Shown here piece by piece: positions 26,536-33,660 of a stretch of 64,000 nucleotides of DNA (position 1 is the first letter of the stretch; the number at the start of each line of letters is the position of its first letter). The stretch lies in the NCBI RefSeq assembly GCF_009764265.1, contig NZ_RWIR01000055.1, forward strand, positions 124,001 through 188,000, in the 5' to 3' direction. This DNA comes from Pseudomonas sp. PB101 (GTDB lineage Bacteria; Pseudomonadota; Gammaproteobacteria; Pseudomonadales; Pseudomonadaceae). The notes under the pieces are model-generated. The model did no database searches, was not told where the DNA came from, and worked only from the letters and a program-made list of their open reading frames with translations. Both the position numbers and the translations under genes were made by a program.

Positions 26536-27369
26536 ATGGATTTCTGGACCCTTTTCAAAGTGTTGATCCTGGGCGCGGTAGAGGGCCTGACTGAGTTTTT
26601 GCCGATCTCCAGTACGGGTCACCAGATTATTGTAGCGGACTTGCTGGGATTTGGCGGTGAACGCGCCATGGCGTTCAATATCATTATTCAATTGGGCGCC
26701 ATTCTTGCCGTTGTCTGGGAGTTTCGGCGCAAAATCTCAGAGATCGTCAAAGGACTGCCGACCCAACGTAATGCACAACGATTCACCCTGAACTTGCTGA
26801 TCGGTTTTCTTCCGGCCGTGGTTCTGGGTGTATTGTTCGCCGAGCAGATTCATCACTATCTGTTCAACCCGATCACCGTGGCAGTCGCCTTGGTCGTGGG
26901 CGGCATTGTCATGTTGTGGGCGGAGCAGAGGGACCACGTGGTGCACGTCGACCATGTCGACGACATGCGCTGGCCGGATGCGCTGAAGGTAGGCTTCGCG
27001 CAATGCCTGGCGATGATACCGGGCACTTCCCGCTCCGGATCGACCATTATCGGCGGCTTGCTGTTTGGTCTGTCGCGCAAGGCGGCCACCGAGTACTCGT
27101 TCTTCCTGGCGATGCCCACCATGGTCGGCGCGGCGGTGTATTCAGGTTACAAGTACCGGGAACTGTTCCAGGCCAGCGACCTGCCGGTATTCGCCCTGGG
27201 CTTCGTCACAGCATTCTTTTTCGCCATGATCGCCGTACGCGGCTTGCTCAAGTTCATTGCGAACCACAGTTATGCCGCCTTCGCGTGGTACCGGATCGCT
27301 TTCGGATTGTTTATCCTGGCAACCTGGGCATTCGGTTGGGTGAACTGGACGGCGACGGCCGCCGGCTGA
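26536..27369 (+). CDS. uppP: Undecaprenyl-diphosphate phosphatase (BacA/UppP)
   Basis: 277 aa inner-membrane enzyme that recycles undecaprenyl pyrophosphate to the monophosphate lipid carrier. Both signature segments are intact: EGLTEFLPISSTGHQII near the N-terminus and PGTSRSGSTIIGGLL in the middle. About eight membrane helices are visible. GGAGG lies just before the ATG at 26536. The carrier is used for peptidoglycan and also for the exopolysaccharide repeat units built by the locus upstream. Confidence 0.95.
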   Translation: MDFWTLFKVLILGAVEGLTEFLPISSTGHQIIVADLLGFGGERAMAFNIIIQLGAILAVVWEFRRKISEIVKGLPTQRNAQRFTLNLLIGFLPAVVLGVLFAEQIHHYLFNPITVAVALVVGGIVMLWAEQRDHVVHVDHVDDMRWPDALKVGFAQCLAMIPGTSRSGSTIIGGLLFGLSRKAATEYSFFLAMPTMVGAAVYSGYKYRELFQASDLPVFALGFVTAFFFAMIAVRGLLKFIANHSYAAFAWYRIAFGLFILATWAFGWVNWTATAAG

Positions 27370-27376
27370 CAGGTGC

Positions 27377-27400
27377 GCCAGGCGGATCAAACCGCCTGGC
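27377..27400. terminator. Possible terminator hairpin between uppP and dusA
   Basis: A perfect 9-bp stem (GCCAGGCGG at 27377-27385 with its complement at 27392-27400) has a 6-base loop. There is no T run, so it is a weak or Rho-assisted terminator candidate between convergent genes. Confidence 0.5.
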
Positions 27401-27424
27401 TGAAATGGCGAGAAAAACCGGGCA

Positions 27425-28444
27425 TTAACGCCCTTCAAGCAGCTCCGCAGCTTGATCCAGCAAGGCCAGGGGCTCCTTGGCCTTGTGGATATCCACCGAC
27501 AACAACTGCCGAAACTTGCGCGCCCCCGGGAACCCGGTGCCCAGCCCCAGCACATGGCGAGTGATGTGGTGCATCGAACCGCCGGCGTCGACGTGTGCAG
27601 CGATATACGGCCGCAGCTGCGCCAGTGCTTCAGCACGTGTGATCACTGGCGCCGTGCTGCCGAACAGCTGCTGGTCCACCTCGGCCATCACATAAGGGTT
27701 GTGATACGCCTCGCGGCCCAGCATCACACCGTCGAAGGTCTGCAAATGCTCGTGGCAGGCCTCCAGCGTCTTGATGCCGCCGTTGAGAATGATCTCCAGC
27801 TCCGGAAAGTCCGCCTTCAACTGCGCCGCCACGTCATAGCGCAGGGGCGGAATGTCGCGGTTCTCCTTCGGCGACAACCCCTCCAGAATCGCGATCCGCG
27901 CGTGCACGGTAAAACTGGTGCACCCGGCATCGCGCACCGTACCGACGAAATCACACAGCTGCTCGTAGCTGTCCCGCCCGTTGATCCCGATCCGATGCTT
28001 GACCGTCACCGGAATCGACACCGCATCACGCATCGCCTTCACACAATCGGCCACCAACTGCGGATGCCCCATCAGGCACGCGCCGATCATATTGTTCTGC
28101 ACCCGATCACTCGGGCAGCCGACATTCAGGTTCACCTCGTCGTAACCATGCTCCTGCGCCATGCGCGCACACGCCGCCAGGTCCAGCGGCACACTGCCGC
28201 CAAGCTGCAACGCCAACGGATGCTCCGCCTCGTTGTGCCGCAGGAAACGCTCGTGATCACCATTGAGCAGGGCACCGGTGGTGACCATTTCGGTGTAGAG
28301 CAGGGCGTTTTTCGACAGCAGGCGCAGGAAAAAGCGGCAGTGGCGGTCGGTCCAATCCATCATCGGCGCCACGCTGAAGCGGCGGGACGGCTCAGAACGG
28401 GCATGGCTAGTGTTTGCGGGTGCTTCAGGTTTTTCGAAATTCAT
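27425..28444 (-). CDS. dusA: tRNA-dihydrouridine(20/20a) synthase
   Basis: 339 aa flavoenzyme that reduces uridine 20/20a in the D-loop of tRNAs. FMN-site residues are in FSVAPMMDWTDRHCRFF, the catalytic Cys is in NVGCPSDRVQ, and the conserved VKHRIGI motif is present. The reading frame is full length, so the gene is probably still functional. The prophage integrase starts only 103 bases upstream of the dusA start and points away, so the attachment site lies in or near the 5' end of dusA, a known target of one integrase family. The first residues and promoter may therefore derive from the phage. Confidence 0.93.
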   Translation of the reverse strand: MNFEKPEAPANTSHARSEPSRRFSVAPMMDWTDRHCRFFLRLLSKNALLYTEMVTTGALLNGDHERFLRHNEAEHPLALQLGGSVPLDLAACARMAQEHGYDEVNLNVGCPSDRVQNNMIGACLMGHPQLVADCVKAMRDAVSIPVTVKHRIGINGRDSYEQLCDFVGTVRDAGCTSFTVHARIAILEGLSPKENRDIPPLRYDVAAQLKADFPELEIILNGGIKTLEACHEHLQTFDGVMLGREAYHNPYVMAEVDQQLFGSTAPVITRAEALAQLRPYIAAHVDAGGSMHHITRHVLGLGTGFPGARKFRQLLSVDIHKAKEPLALLDQAAELLEGR

Positions 28445-28499
28445 TGATACTGATCTTTTATACAGCGGTTTTTACCCATTTTTCCTTGTTTTCCGAGAG

Positions 28500-28541
28500 C
28501 GCTTGCTACAATGTAGCAAGCGTATTCGGCAATGTAGCAAC
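28500..28541. promoter_or_regulatory. Palindrome and repeat upstream of the integrase
   Basis: An 11-bp perfect inverted repeat with a single central base (arms CGCTTGCTACA and TGTAGCAAGCG, 28500-28522) is followed by a further copy of AATGTAGCAA at 28531-28540. It sits directly before the integrase start. It could be an operator, an integrase arm site or part of the attachment region. Confidence 0.55.
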
Positions 28542-28546
28542 TGGAA

Positions 28547-29638
28547 ATGGGCACGATCACATCACGCAAGCGCAAGGACAACTCGACGGCCTACACGGCG
28601 CAGATACGGATCAATCGGGACGGGAAGACAGTTTATCAGGAAAGCCAGACCTTCGACCGCAAGCAGGTCGCCCAGGCCTGGATCAAACGGCGTGAGACGG
28701 AACTGGCCGAGCCCGGTGCCATCGCGCGCGCGAACCGCAAGGGGGTGACGATCAGGAAGATGATCGAGCAGTACCTGGACGAGTACGAAAAGATCCGGCC
28801 GCTGGGCAAGACCAAGAACGCGACGCTGAAGGCGATCAAGGATACCTGGCTGGGTGATCTCGACGATTCGGCGTTGACCAGTCAGAAACTGGTGGAGTTC
28901 GCGCAATGGCGGATGAGCAAGGAGGGCGGTGGTGTCCAGGCTCAGACGGTCGGTAACGATCTGTCGCACCTCGGCGCGGTGTTGTCCGTGGCGCGGCCGG
29001 CGTGGGGCTATGAGGTCGATGCGTTGGCCATGCCGGACGCGCGCAAGGTGTTGCGCAAGCTGGGCATGGTCAGCAAAAGCAAGGAGCGCAACCGTCGGCC
29101 GACCCTGGAGGAGCTGGACAAGCTGATGGAGCACTATTTCGAGATGCAGACGCGCCGTAAAGCCCAGATCGACATGCCGAAGCTAATCGCCTTCGCGATC
29201 TTCTCGACGCGCCGACAGGAGGAGATTACTCGGATCCGCTGGGAGGATTTGGATGAGTCCCGGCAGGCGGTCCTAGTGCGGGACATGAAAAACCCCGGGC
29301 AGAAAATCGGCAATAACGTTTGGTGCCATCTGCCGGATGAGGCCTGGGCGATCCTTCAGTCCATGCCCAAGGCGGAAAAGGAGATCTTTCCCTACAACAG
29401 CAGGTCGGTGTCGGCATCCTTTACCCGGGCATGCCTCTTCCTTGAGATAGAGGATCTGCATTTTCATGATCTGAGGCATGACGGGGTGAGTCGGCTGTTC
29501 GAGATGGACTGGGACATTCCCAGGGTGTCGAGCGTTTCGGGTCATCGAGACTGGAATTCACTTCGGCGATACACGCATTTGCGCGGGAGAGGGGATCAGT
29601 ACGCGGGGTGGAAATGGTTGACGCAGGATTGGCGCTGA
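28547..29638 (+). CDS. int: Tyrosine-recombinase phage integrase (dusA-associated)
   Basis: 363 aa. The N-terminus begins MGTITSRKRKDNSTAYTAQI, an AP2-like DNA-binding opening. A SAM-like core-binding domain covers about 65-160. The catalytic domain has Arg in FSTRRQEEITRIRWEDL, HDLRHDGVSRLFE and SGHRDWNSLRRYTH with the nucleophilic Tyr. All expected residues are in place. It is divergent from dusA with a 102-base gap, which fits the integrases that target the 5' end of dusA. A palindromic repeat lies just upstream of its start. It catalyses insertion and excision of the prophage. Confidence 0.92.
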   Translation: MGTITSRKRKDNSTAYTAQIRINRDGKTVYQESQTFDRKQVAQAWIKRRETELAEPGAIARANRKGVTIRKMIEQYLDEYEKIRPLGKTKNATLKAIKDTWLGDLDDSALTSQKLVEFAQWRMSKEGGGVQAQTVGNDLSHLGAVLSVARPAWGYEVDALAMPDARKVLRKLGMVSKSKERNRRPTLEELDKLMEHYFEMQTRRKAQIDMPKLIAFAIFSTRRQEEITRIRWEDLDESRQAVLVRDMKNPGQKIGNNVWCHLPDEAWAILQSMPKAEKEIFPYNSRSVSASFTRACLFLEIEDLHFHDLRHDGVSRLFEMDWDIPRVSSVSGHRDWNSLRRYTHLRGRGDQYAGWKWLTQDWR

Positions 29639-29790
29639 CATTGGCTGAGCGAGAAGAGATTTCGCGTGCAGTAGTGGCAGGTAACTCGATCCGTTCCATA
29701 GCCGCGCTACTAGGGCGGGCAGCCTCTGCGATCAGTCGTGAGATCAGACGCAACGGTAGCCAAGAGTGCTACCGGGCTAATGCGTGGTAA
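29608..29790 (+). pseudogene. IS30-family transposase, N-terminal fragment
   Basis: Only 60 aa. From about 29638 the frame reads LTLAEREEISRAVVAGNSIR and AISREIRRNG, the helix-turn-helix that opens IS30-type transposases, and then stops at 29790. The catalytic DDE domain is missing and no terminal inverted repeats are seen. The first ten codons overlap the end of the integrase gene and are not homologous. It marks an old insertion at this site, and the structured RNA candidate begins 30 bases later. Confidence 0.75.
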
Positions 29791-29820
29791 TCGTAGTTTG
29801 ACCGTCGCCAGTAGGCCCGC

Positions 29821-29918
29821 CTTCAGGGAAATCTGCTAGGGAAAGCCCCGATGCGTGGTCAGGAGTCGGGATGCGCGTCCGTCTCGGCGCCGGGGTGAAC
29901 CCCTTGTGTTCCCTGAAG
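29821..29918 (+). ncRNA. Candidate structured RNA
   Basis: A perfect 10-bp closing stem (CTTCAGGGAA at 29821-29830 with TTCCCTGAAG at 29909-29918) encloses internal hairpins: CCCGA/TCGGG (29847-29851 with 29866-29870) and GGGG-TGAA-CCCC (29892-29903). There is no open frame through it. The layout, next to a broken transposase and before an ATPase cassette, recalls mobile-element guide RNAs such as HEARO/omega RNA, but I cannot confirm any family. The strand is chosen because the neighbouring genes read rightward. Folding alone could also reflect a long terminator or attenuator. Confidence 0.5.
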
Positions 29919-29949
29919 AAGGTGATAACCTAAACCTTAATTTAGAAAA

Positions 29950-29973
29950 GCGTCGCCCTTGAGCGACTTTTGC
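29950..29973 (+). terminator. Short terminator-like hairpin before the ATPase gene
   Basis: GTCGC (29952-29956) pairs with GCGAC (29963-29967) around a 6-base loop and is followed by TTTT. It would end transcription from the RNA candidate or act as an attenuator for the ATPase gene, which starts 30 bases downstream. Confidence 0.5.
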
Positions 29974-30002
29974 AATTAAGCAGCCAAAAATTCGAGACCT
30001 TA

Positions 30003-31316
30003 ATGCTCGTCAATATCTCTATGTCTAACATGTGGTCCTTCCGTGATACACAGAATCTGAGCATGCTTGCTTCAGACTCCAAAAAGGACGACATCAACCA
30101 ACTCAACATTCAAACAATTGGCGACGCAGAAGAGAGAGTATTGAAATCCGCTCTTATCTTCGGCGCCAACGCAAGCGGGAAATCTAATTTAATTAAAGCG
30201 ATAGGCTTCATGAAAGACATCGTTTTAAGTTCGATTTCCAATATTGAAACCAGCGTTTCCAGAAATATCGTTCCTTATCTTTTACGCGAGGAGAACTTAG
30301 AAGCCCCTTCCGAAATTGAGATGGTGTTTTATGCCAATAAAGTAAAATATAGATACGGCCTTAGTGTCAAAGAGGGAGAGATTGTTGAGGAGTGGCTTTA
30401 CTACACTCCCCAGACAAGAGAAACCAAGCTCTTCGAACGCAATAGAATGTTTGTTGATTATAATAGGTCTAGTTTTTCCGAGGCCGATCTATTTGTAAAG
30501 AAAGGAGCCCTTGAAAAGACCAGGGCTGACGTACCGTTCATCTCGGTCCTTTCTGGTTTCAATGGTGAGCACGCAACGATTATCACAGACTGGTTTAATA
30601 AGACGCACATATTAAACGGTATTACTGACTCTCATTATAGTGACTTCACTTATAAGCAGATCCAAAACAATTCGAGTTTTAGATCTTGGCTCCTCAAAAT
30701 TCTGAAAGCTTTCCAAATTGCCGATTTAAGAGTGGTTGATAGCGTATCTGACGAGCGCTTGGATCAAATTGACACTACTGATGACACCATGCGCAAATTG
30801 GTCGACAGTTTCAAGGAGTTCCAGAGAGCAAAGAAGATCAATAGAACTAACCTGCTTGTAATTAAGAAAGTAGATAGTCATGAGGTTGAATTTCCATTGG
30901 CCCTAGAGTCTGATGGAACGCGTAAGCTTATAAATATTCTCGGTCCTATATATGATTCAATGATGGCTGGCGAGCGCCTGATCATTGATGAGTTTGACTC
31001 GAAATTTCACACGCTGTTATCAAAGCACCTGTTTAAAATATTCCATGCAGAAAGCAATCAGGGCTGCCAGATAATTGCAGCGGTACAAGATGTCAATCTC
31101 ATGGATACTGAGTGTTTTAGGCGTGACCAAGTATGGTTTGTGGATAAGGACGGTGAAGGGGCAAGCGAACTGTACTCTCTTGTTGAATATAAAGAGAAAT
31201 CTCGCTCCTTGAAAAACAACTATGGTGACGATTATTTAGAGGGGGCTTTTGGCGCAATTCCTTTATTTAACTCCTTTGAAAGCATTGATCGACTTATGGG
31301 GATAGACCATGAGTAA
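30003..31316 (+). CDS. AAA ATPase of the AbiL/RloA-like (COG1106) type
   Basis: 437 aa. It begins MLVNISMSNMWSFRDTQNLS, the usual opening of SMC-like AAA_15/AAA_21 proteins. Walker A is GANASGKS (54-61), a DGTRKLI segment (near 304) stands at the signature position, and Walker B is LIIDEFDSKFH (about 327-337). The TTG at 29970 is in frame, but the ATG at 30003 gives the family N-terminus. The gene is AT-rich compared with the rest of the prophage and overlaps its partner by 8 bases. Such ATPases act as sensors or regulators in many abortive-infection systems. No nuclease (TOPRIM/OLD) domain is visible in it. Confidence 0.75.
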   Translation: MLVNISMSNMWSFRDTQNLSMLASDSKKDDINQLNIQTIGDAEERVLKSALIFGANASGKSNLIKAIGFMKDIVLSSISNIETSVSRNIVPYLLREENLEAPSEIEMVFYANKVKYRYGLSVKEGEIVEEWLYYTPQTRETKLFERNRMFVDYNRSSFSEADLFVKKGALEKTRADVPFISVLSGFNGEHATIITDWFNKTHILNGITDSHYSDFTYKQIQNNSSFRSWLLKILKAFQIADLRVVDSVSDERLDQIDTTDDTMRKLVDSFKEFQRAKKINRTNLLVIKKVDSHEVEFPLALESDGTRKLINILGPIYDSMMAGERLIIDEFDSKFHTLLSKHLFKIFHAESNQGCQIIAAVQDVNLMDTECFRRDQVWFVDKDGEGASELYSLVEYKEKSRSLKNNYGDDYLEGAFGAIPLFNSFESIDRLMGIDHE

Positions 31317-31740
31317 AAGGTCTAGCCCGCTTAAAGGTGCCGCACGGCGCGAGGACACCCGCGAAGCTCAACCGTTGAAGCGCAACCAGTATTTGAGCTT
31401 CAGCTTCAAATATTTCAAGGATCAGGATGACGTGGGTCAATCACTAGCAACATGGGCTAGCGGTGATCTATTAGCTTCATTGATTGCTAAGTTGCATCAT
31501 ATAAGTAAAGTCAATATCACCGAGTTACAAACAGAGAAATCCATAACCAATTACAGACGCTTTCCACCCGCTGACAAGACACATTTTTCCTGCCCTAGTG
31601 ATTTGTCTAAAGATGATAGTTGGGGAGTGATTAGAAATATCGGTGGACAAAAGCAACGTGTCGCAGGCTTTTTAAGGGATAACATTTTTTACATCGTATT
31701 CCTGGATCGTGATCATAAATTTTGGCCAACCGATAATTAA
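31309..31740 (+). CDS. Small toxin-like protein paired with the ATPase
   Basis: 143 aa, of unknown family. The N-terminal 25 residues are basic and polar (KRSSPLKGAARREDTREAQP). The core has YLSFSFKYFKDQDDVGQSLA and the C-terminal third reads WGVIRNIGGQKQRVAGFLRD followed by IFYIVFLDRDHKFWP. That last pattern (a basic beta strand, then a hydrophobic strand ending in D-x-DHKF-P) resembles the end of small RelE/HigB-like RNase folds, but I cannot assign it. It starts within the end of the ATPase gene, so the two are probably made together. It is AT-rich like its partner. The 187 bases after it hold no gene. Confidence 0.6.
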   Translation: MSKRSSPLKGAARREDTREAQPLKRNQYLSFSFKYFKDQDDVGQSLATWASGDLLASLIAKLHHISKVNITELQTEKSITNYRRFPPADKTHFSCPSDLSKDDSWGVIRNIGGQKQRVAGFLRDNIFYIVFLDRDHKFWPTDN

Positions 31741-31927
31741 TCATAATATCTTCGCATGTCGAGTGATAGTCGATATGCGAAGCAAAAAATTCATATTCCA
31801 AATACTCTGAGTTTGCTTCTTTTGCCCAGGCTCATTCGCTTTCGCAGAAATACAGAAGTTTTTTAAACGAGCAGTTTGTGTTCAGCGTTGGGTGTTGCAC
31901 GGTTATCAATAGAGAGTCTCCAGGCAC

Positions 31928-32200
31928 TTAATGGCATTCTCTTCCCATGAGCTGGTTTTGCTCCTTCGCGGCTTTCTCGCGCTGGCGATCGATGTAGTCG
32001 GAAAGGTCTTTCAAGTGGATGCCCAGCCCAGCTTTCTGGCTATTGGCGCCCAAGCGCACCACCGGAATATCGATCTCGCCTGAGAGGTGTTTTTGCTTGA
32101 ATTTTACTACGGTTAAATTCATGTAATCGGCACAGACGCGATCCAAGGGGATGACCACTTGCCCGTTGTACTGGGCCATCAGCAGGAAAAGGGTGTTCAT
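31928..32200 (-). CDS. PrtN-like pyocin/prophage activator (first copy)
   Basis: 90 aa. NTLFLLMAQYNGQVVIPLDR and the following MNLTVVKFKQKHLSGEIDIP match the PrtN family of small transcriptional activators, known in P. aeruginosa for switching on pyocin genes after RecA-dependent removal of PrtR. It is the last gene of the leftward operon, and its ATG overlaps the stop of the alternate-frame protein upstream (ATGA). A second, more divergent copy is at 33047. It may activate genes of this prophage or of a resident pyocin cluster; the target is unknown. Confidence 0.75.
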   Translation of the reverse strand: MNTLFLLMAQYNGQVVIPLDRVCADYMNLTVVKFKQKHLSGEIDIPVVRLGANSQKAGLGIHLKDLSDYIDRQREKAAKEQNQLMGRECH

Positions 32201-32976
32201 GTGACCTCTTGGTTATCGTCTGTCTGAAAGTAAATTGAATGCTGTTGCTGCCACGATTGGAACCTGACCGTTGCCAAGGGCTTTAATGCGGTCCACCCGA
32301 TGGGCCACCCCATCAGCCACTCGACCCATTGTGGGTTGAGTTGTCCACCGTCCAATGCCATCACTGCGTGATCCAGCCGATCGTTGCAGCGGTCTGCTCC
32401 CGATTTTCGGATCAAGGCGGCCGGCGAAGAGCCTTTCGACATGCTGGCGACCGGTGTCGGCCATCTCCTGGTGGCGGGATTGTTGTGGGTCTTTAGCAAC
32501 AATCCAGATGCGATCCCGTTGATGCGGGGCTCCGAGATCAGCCGCTCCCACAACACCCCAGCACGCGTCATACCCCATTTCGGTAAGGTCACCGAGGACC
32601 ACAGCAAGTCCTCTTCCCACAAGCAGTGGTGAGTTTTCCACGTCGACGAATTTCGGTCGTACCTCATCGATAATTCGTGCCATGTGTGTCCATAACCCAG
32701 AGCGGCTGCCTGCGAGCCCAAGTCCGTTACCGGCGGCCGAAATGTCCTGACAAGGAAATCCTCCCGAAACCACGTCAACAAGTCCTTTCCATGGTCGGCC
32801 GTCAAAACTGCACACGTCAGACCAAATCGGGAAAGCCGGGAGCAGTCCATCGGTTTGTCGTTGCGCCAGAATTTGTGCGGCGTAGGCATCACGCTCAACG
32901 GCGCAGACGGTGCGCCAGCCGAGAAGGTGGCCGCCGAGTATTCCGCCTCCAGCGCCTGCGAAAAGAGCCAGCTCAT
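32197..32976 (-). CDS. Alternate-frame protein overlapping the methyltransferase gene
   Basis: 259 aa, read +1 relative to the methyltransferase over nearly its whole length. The frame is not random: it contains FWRNDKPMDCSRLSRFGLT, SSTWKTHHCLWEEDLL, LPKWGMTRAGVLWER, WPTPVASMSKGSS and GGQLNPQWVEWLMGWPIGWT, strings typical of a conserved protein tail common in phage cytosine-methyltransferase loci. Its stop overlaps the ATG of the PrtN-like gene (ATGA), which is what a translated upstream gene would show. The start is uncertain: ATG 32976 or an internal ATG. Function unknown; it may fold with or assist the methyltransferase. Confidence 0.6.
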   Translation of the reverse strand: MSWLFSQALEAEYSAATFSAGAPSAPLSVMPTPHKFWRNDKPMDCSRLSRFGLTCAVLTADHGKDLLTWFREDFLVRTFRPPVTDLGSQAAALGYGHTWHELSMRYDRNSSTWKTHHCLWEEDLLWSSVTLPKWGMTRAGVLWERLISEPRINGIASGLLLKTHNNPATRRWPTPVASMSKGSSPAALIRKSGADRCNDRLDHAVMALDGGQLNPQWVEWLMGWPIGWTALKPLATVRFQSWQQQHSIYFQTDDNQEVT

Positions 32977-32980
32977 TCAC
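32213..32980 (-). CDS. C5-cytosine DNA methyltransferase
   Basis: 255 aa. Motif I is ALFAGAGGGILGG, the catalytic motif IV is GGFPCQDIS with Cys77, the ENV-type motif is VDVENSP (Ser replaces Val), motif VIII is HQRDRIWIVA and motif X is KALGNGQVPIVA. All catalytic elements are present, but the target-recognition region is short. It methylates cytosine in a specific DNA sequence, probably to protect phage DNA from host restriction. No cognate restriction gene is nearby. It belongs to the leftward operon and shares most of its DNA with a second frame (32197-32976). Confidence 0.88.
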   Translation of the reverse strand: MNELALFAGAGGGILGGHLLGWRTVCAVERDAYAAQILAQRQTDGLLPAFPIWSDVCSFDGRPWKGLVDVVSGGFPCQDISAAGNGLGLAGSRSGLWTHMARIIDEVRPKFVDVENSPLLVGRGLAVVLGDLTEMGYDACWGVVGAADLGAPHQRDRIWIVAKDPQQSRHQEMADTGRQHVERLFAGRLDPKIGSRPLQRSAGSRSDGIGRWTTQPTMGRVADGVAHRVDRIKALGNGQVPIVAATAFNLLSDRR

Positions 32981-33046
32981 TTTGCCTCCATAGGGCGGTA
33001 TTGAGTGCAGGTTGTTTACCCCTGAACGGCAGGGGCTACCGGTGAA

Positions 33047-33289
33047 TCACGCTGCTGCCGTCAACGCCTGGGTGTCGAGGTAGTCGGCCAGGTCGTGCAG
33101 GTAAACCACCGGCTTTGCCCGGGTCGAGCCGTGCAGGCGCTTCACCGTGAGCTTGATGCGGCCTTTCTTGATCTCGGCCAGCAGGTGGCGGTCGGTCCGG
33201 ATGTGCGAGAAGTAATGCTCGCGCACGGCTGCTAGCGTCGGGCACGGTGTTGCGAACTGGCGCCGAAGTTGGTCGAGGGTATTACTCAT
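33047..33289 (-). CDS. PrtN-like protein (second copy)
   Basis: 80 aa. REHYFSHIRTDRHLLAEIKK and VVYLHDLADYLDTQ resemble the C-terminal half of PrtN-type activators, and the length is similar to the copy at 31928. It overlaps the previous gene by four bases. A 66-base gap separates it from the methyltransferase. It probably binds DNA. Confidence 0.55.
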   Translation of the reverse strand: MSNTLDQLRRQFATPCPTLAAVREHYFSHIRTDRHLLAEIKKGRIKLTVKRLHGSTRAKPVVYLHDLADYLDTQALTAAA

Positions 33290-33660
33290 GCCGCGTCCTC
33301 CCCGAACCCCACCGATGGGGGCAGCAACTTGAGGCGGATCAGTTCAGCAAGGCCTTCTTTGCTTTTGCCCATGGCGGCCGCGCAGACGTTGCCGCGTTGA
33401 TCGGCGACGACTGCACCGTAGGGGTACTCCGGTGATTTGGTCGGGGTGACGTAGGCGATTTGCCCTTCGCCAATGACCGCGTCAACACAGCGGAATACCT
33501 CGGCCAACTCGGCGCTGACCGGTGGCAGCGATTCCAGTAGTTGTACGGCTTCGGCTGATGCGCCAATCAGCGTGGCGCGGCTGATGATGGTCGGGTGGTT
33601 GAGAAACATTGGGACCAGCTTCAGTGCGCCGATGGCTTGGGTAATTGCGTTCTGGCTCAT
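33286..33660 (-). CDS. Conserved-looking phage protein of unknown function
   Basis: 124 aa from ATG 33660, inside the end of the preceding gene. It is soluble, with a hydrophobic N-terminal half (ITQAIGALKLVPMFLNHPTI) and a middle segment YPYGAVVADQRGNVCAAAMG that looks like a beta hairpin. I recognise no family. It overlaps its neighbours by four bases on both sides, so it is a member of the leftward operon. Confidence 0.6.
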   Translation of the reverse strand: MSQNAITQAIGALKLVPMFLNHPTIISRATLIGASAEAVQLLESLPPVSAELAEVFRCVDAVIGEGQIAYVTPTKSPEYPYGAVVADQRGNVCAAAMGKSKEGLAELIRLKLLPPSVGFGEDAA

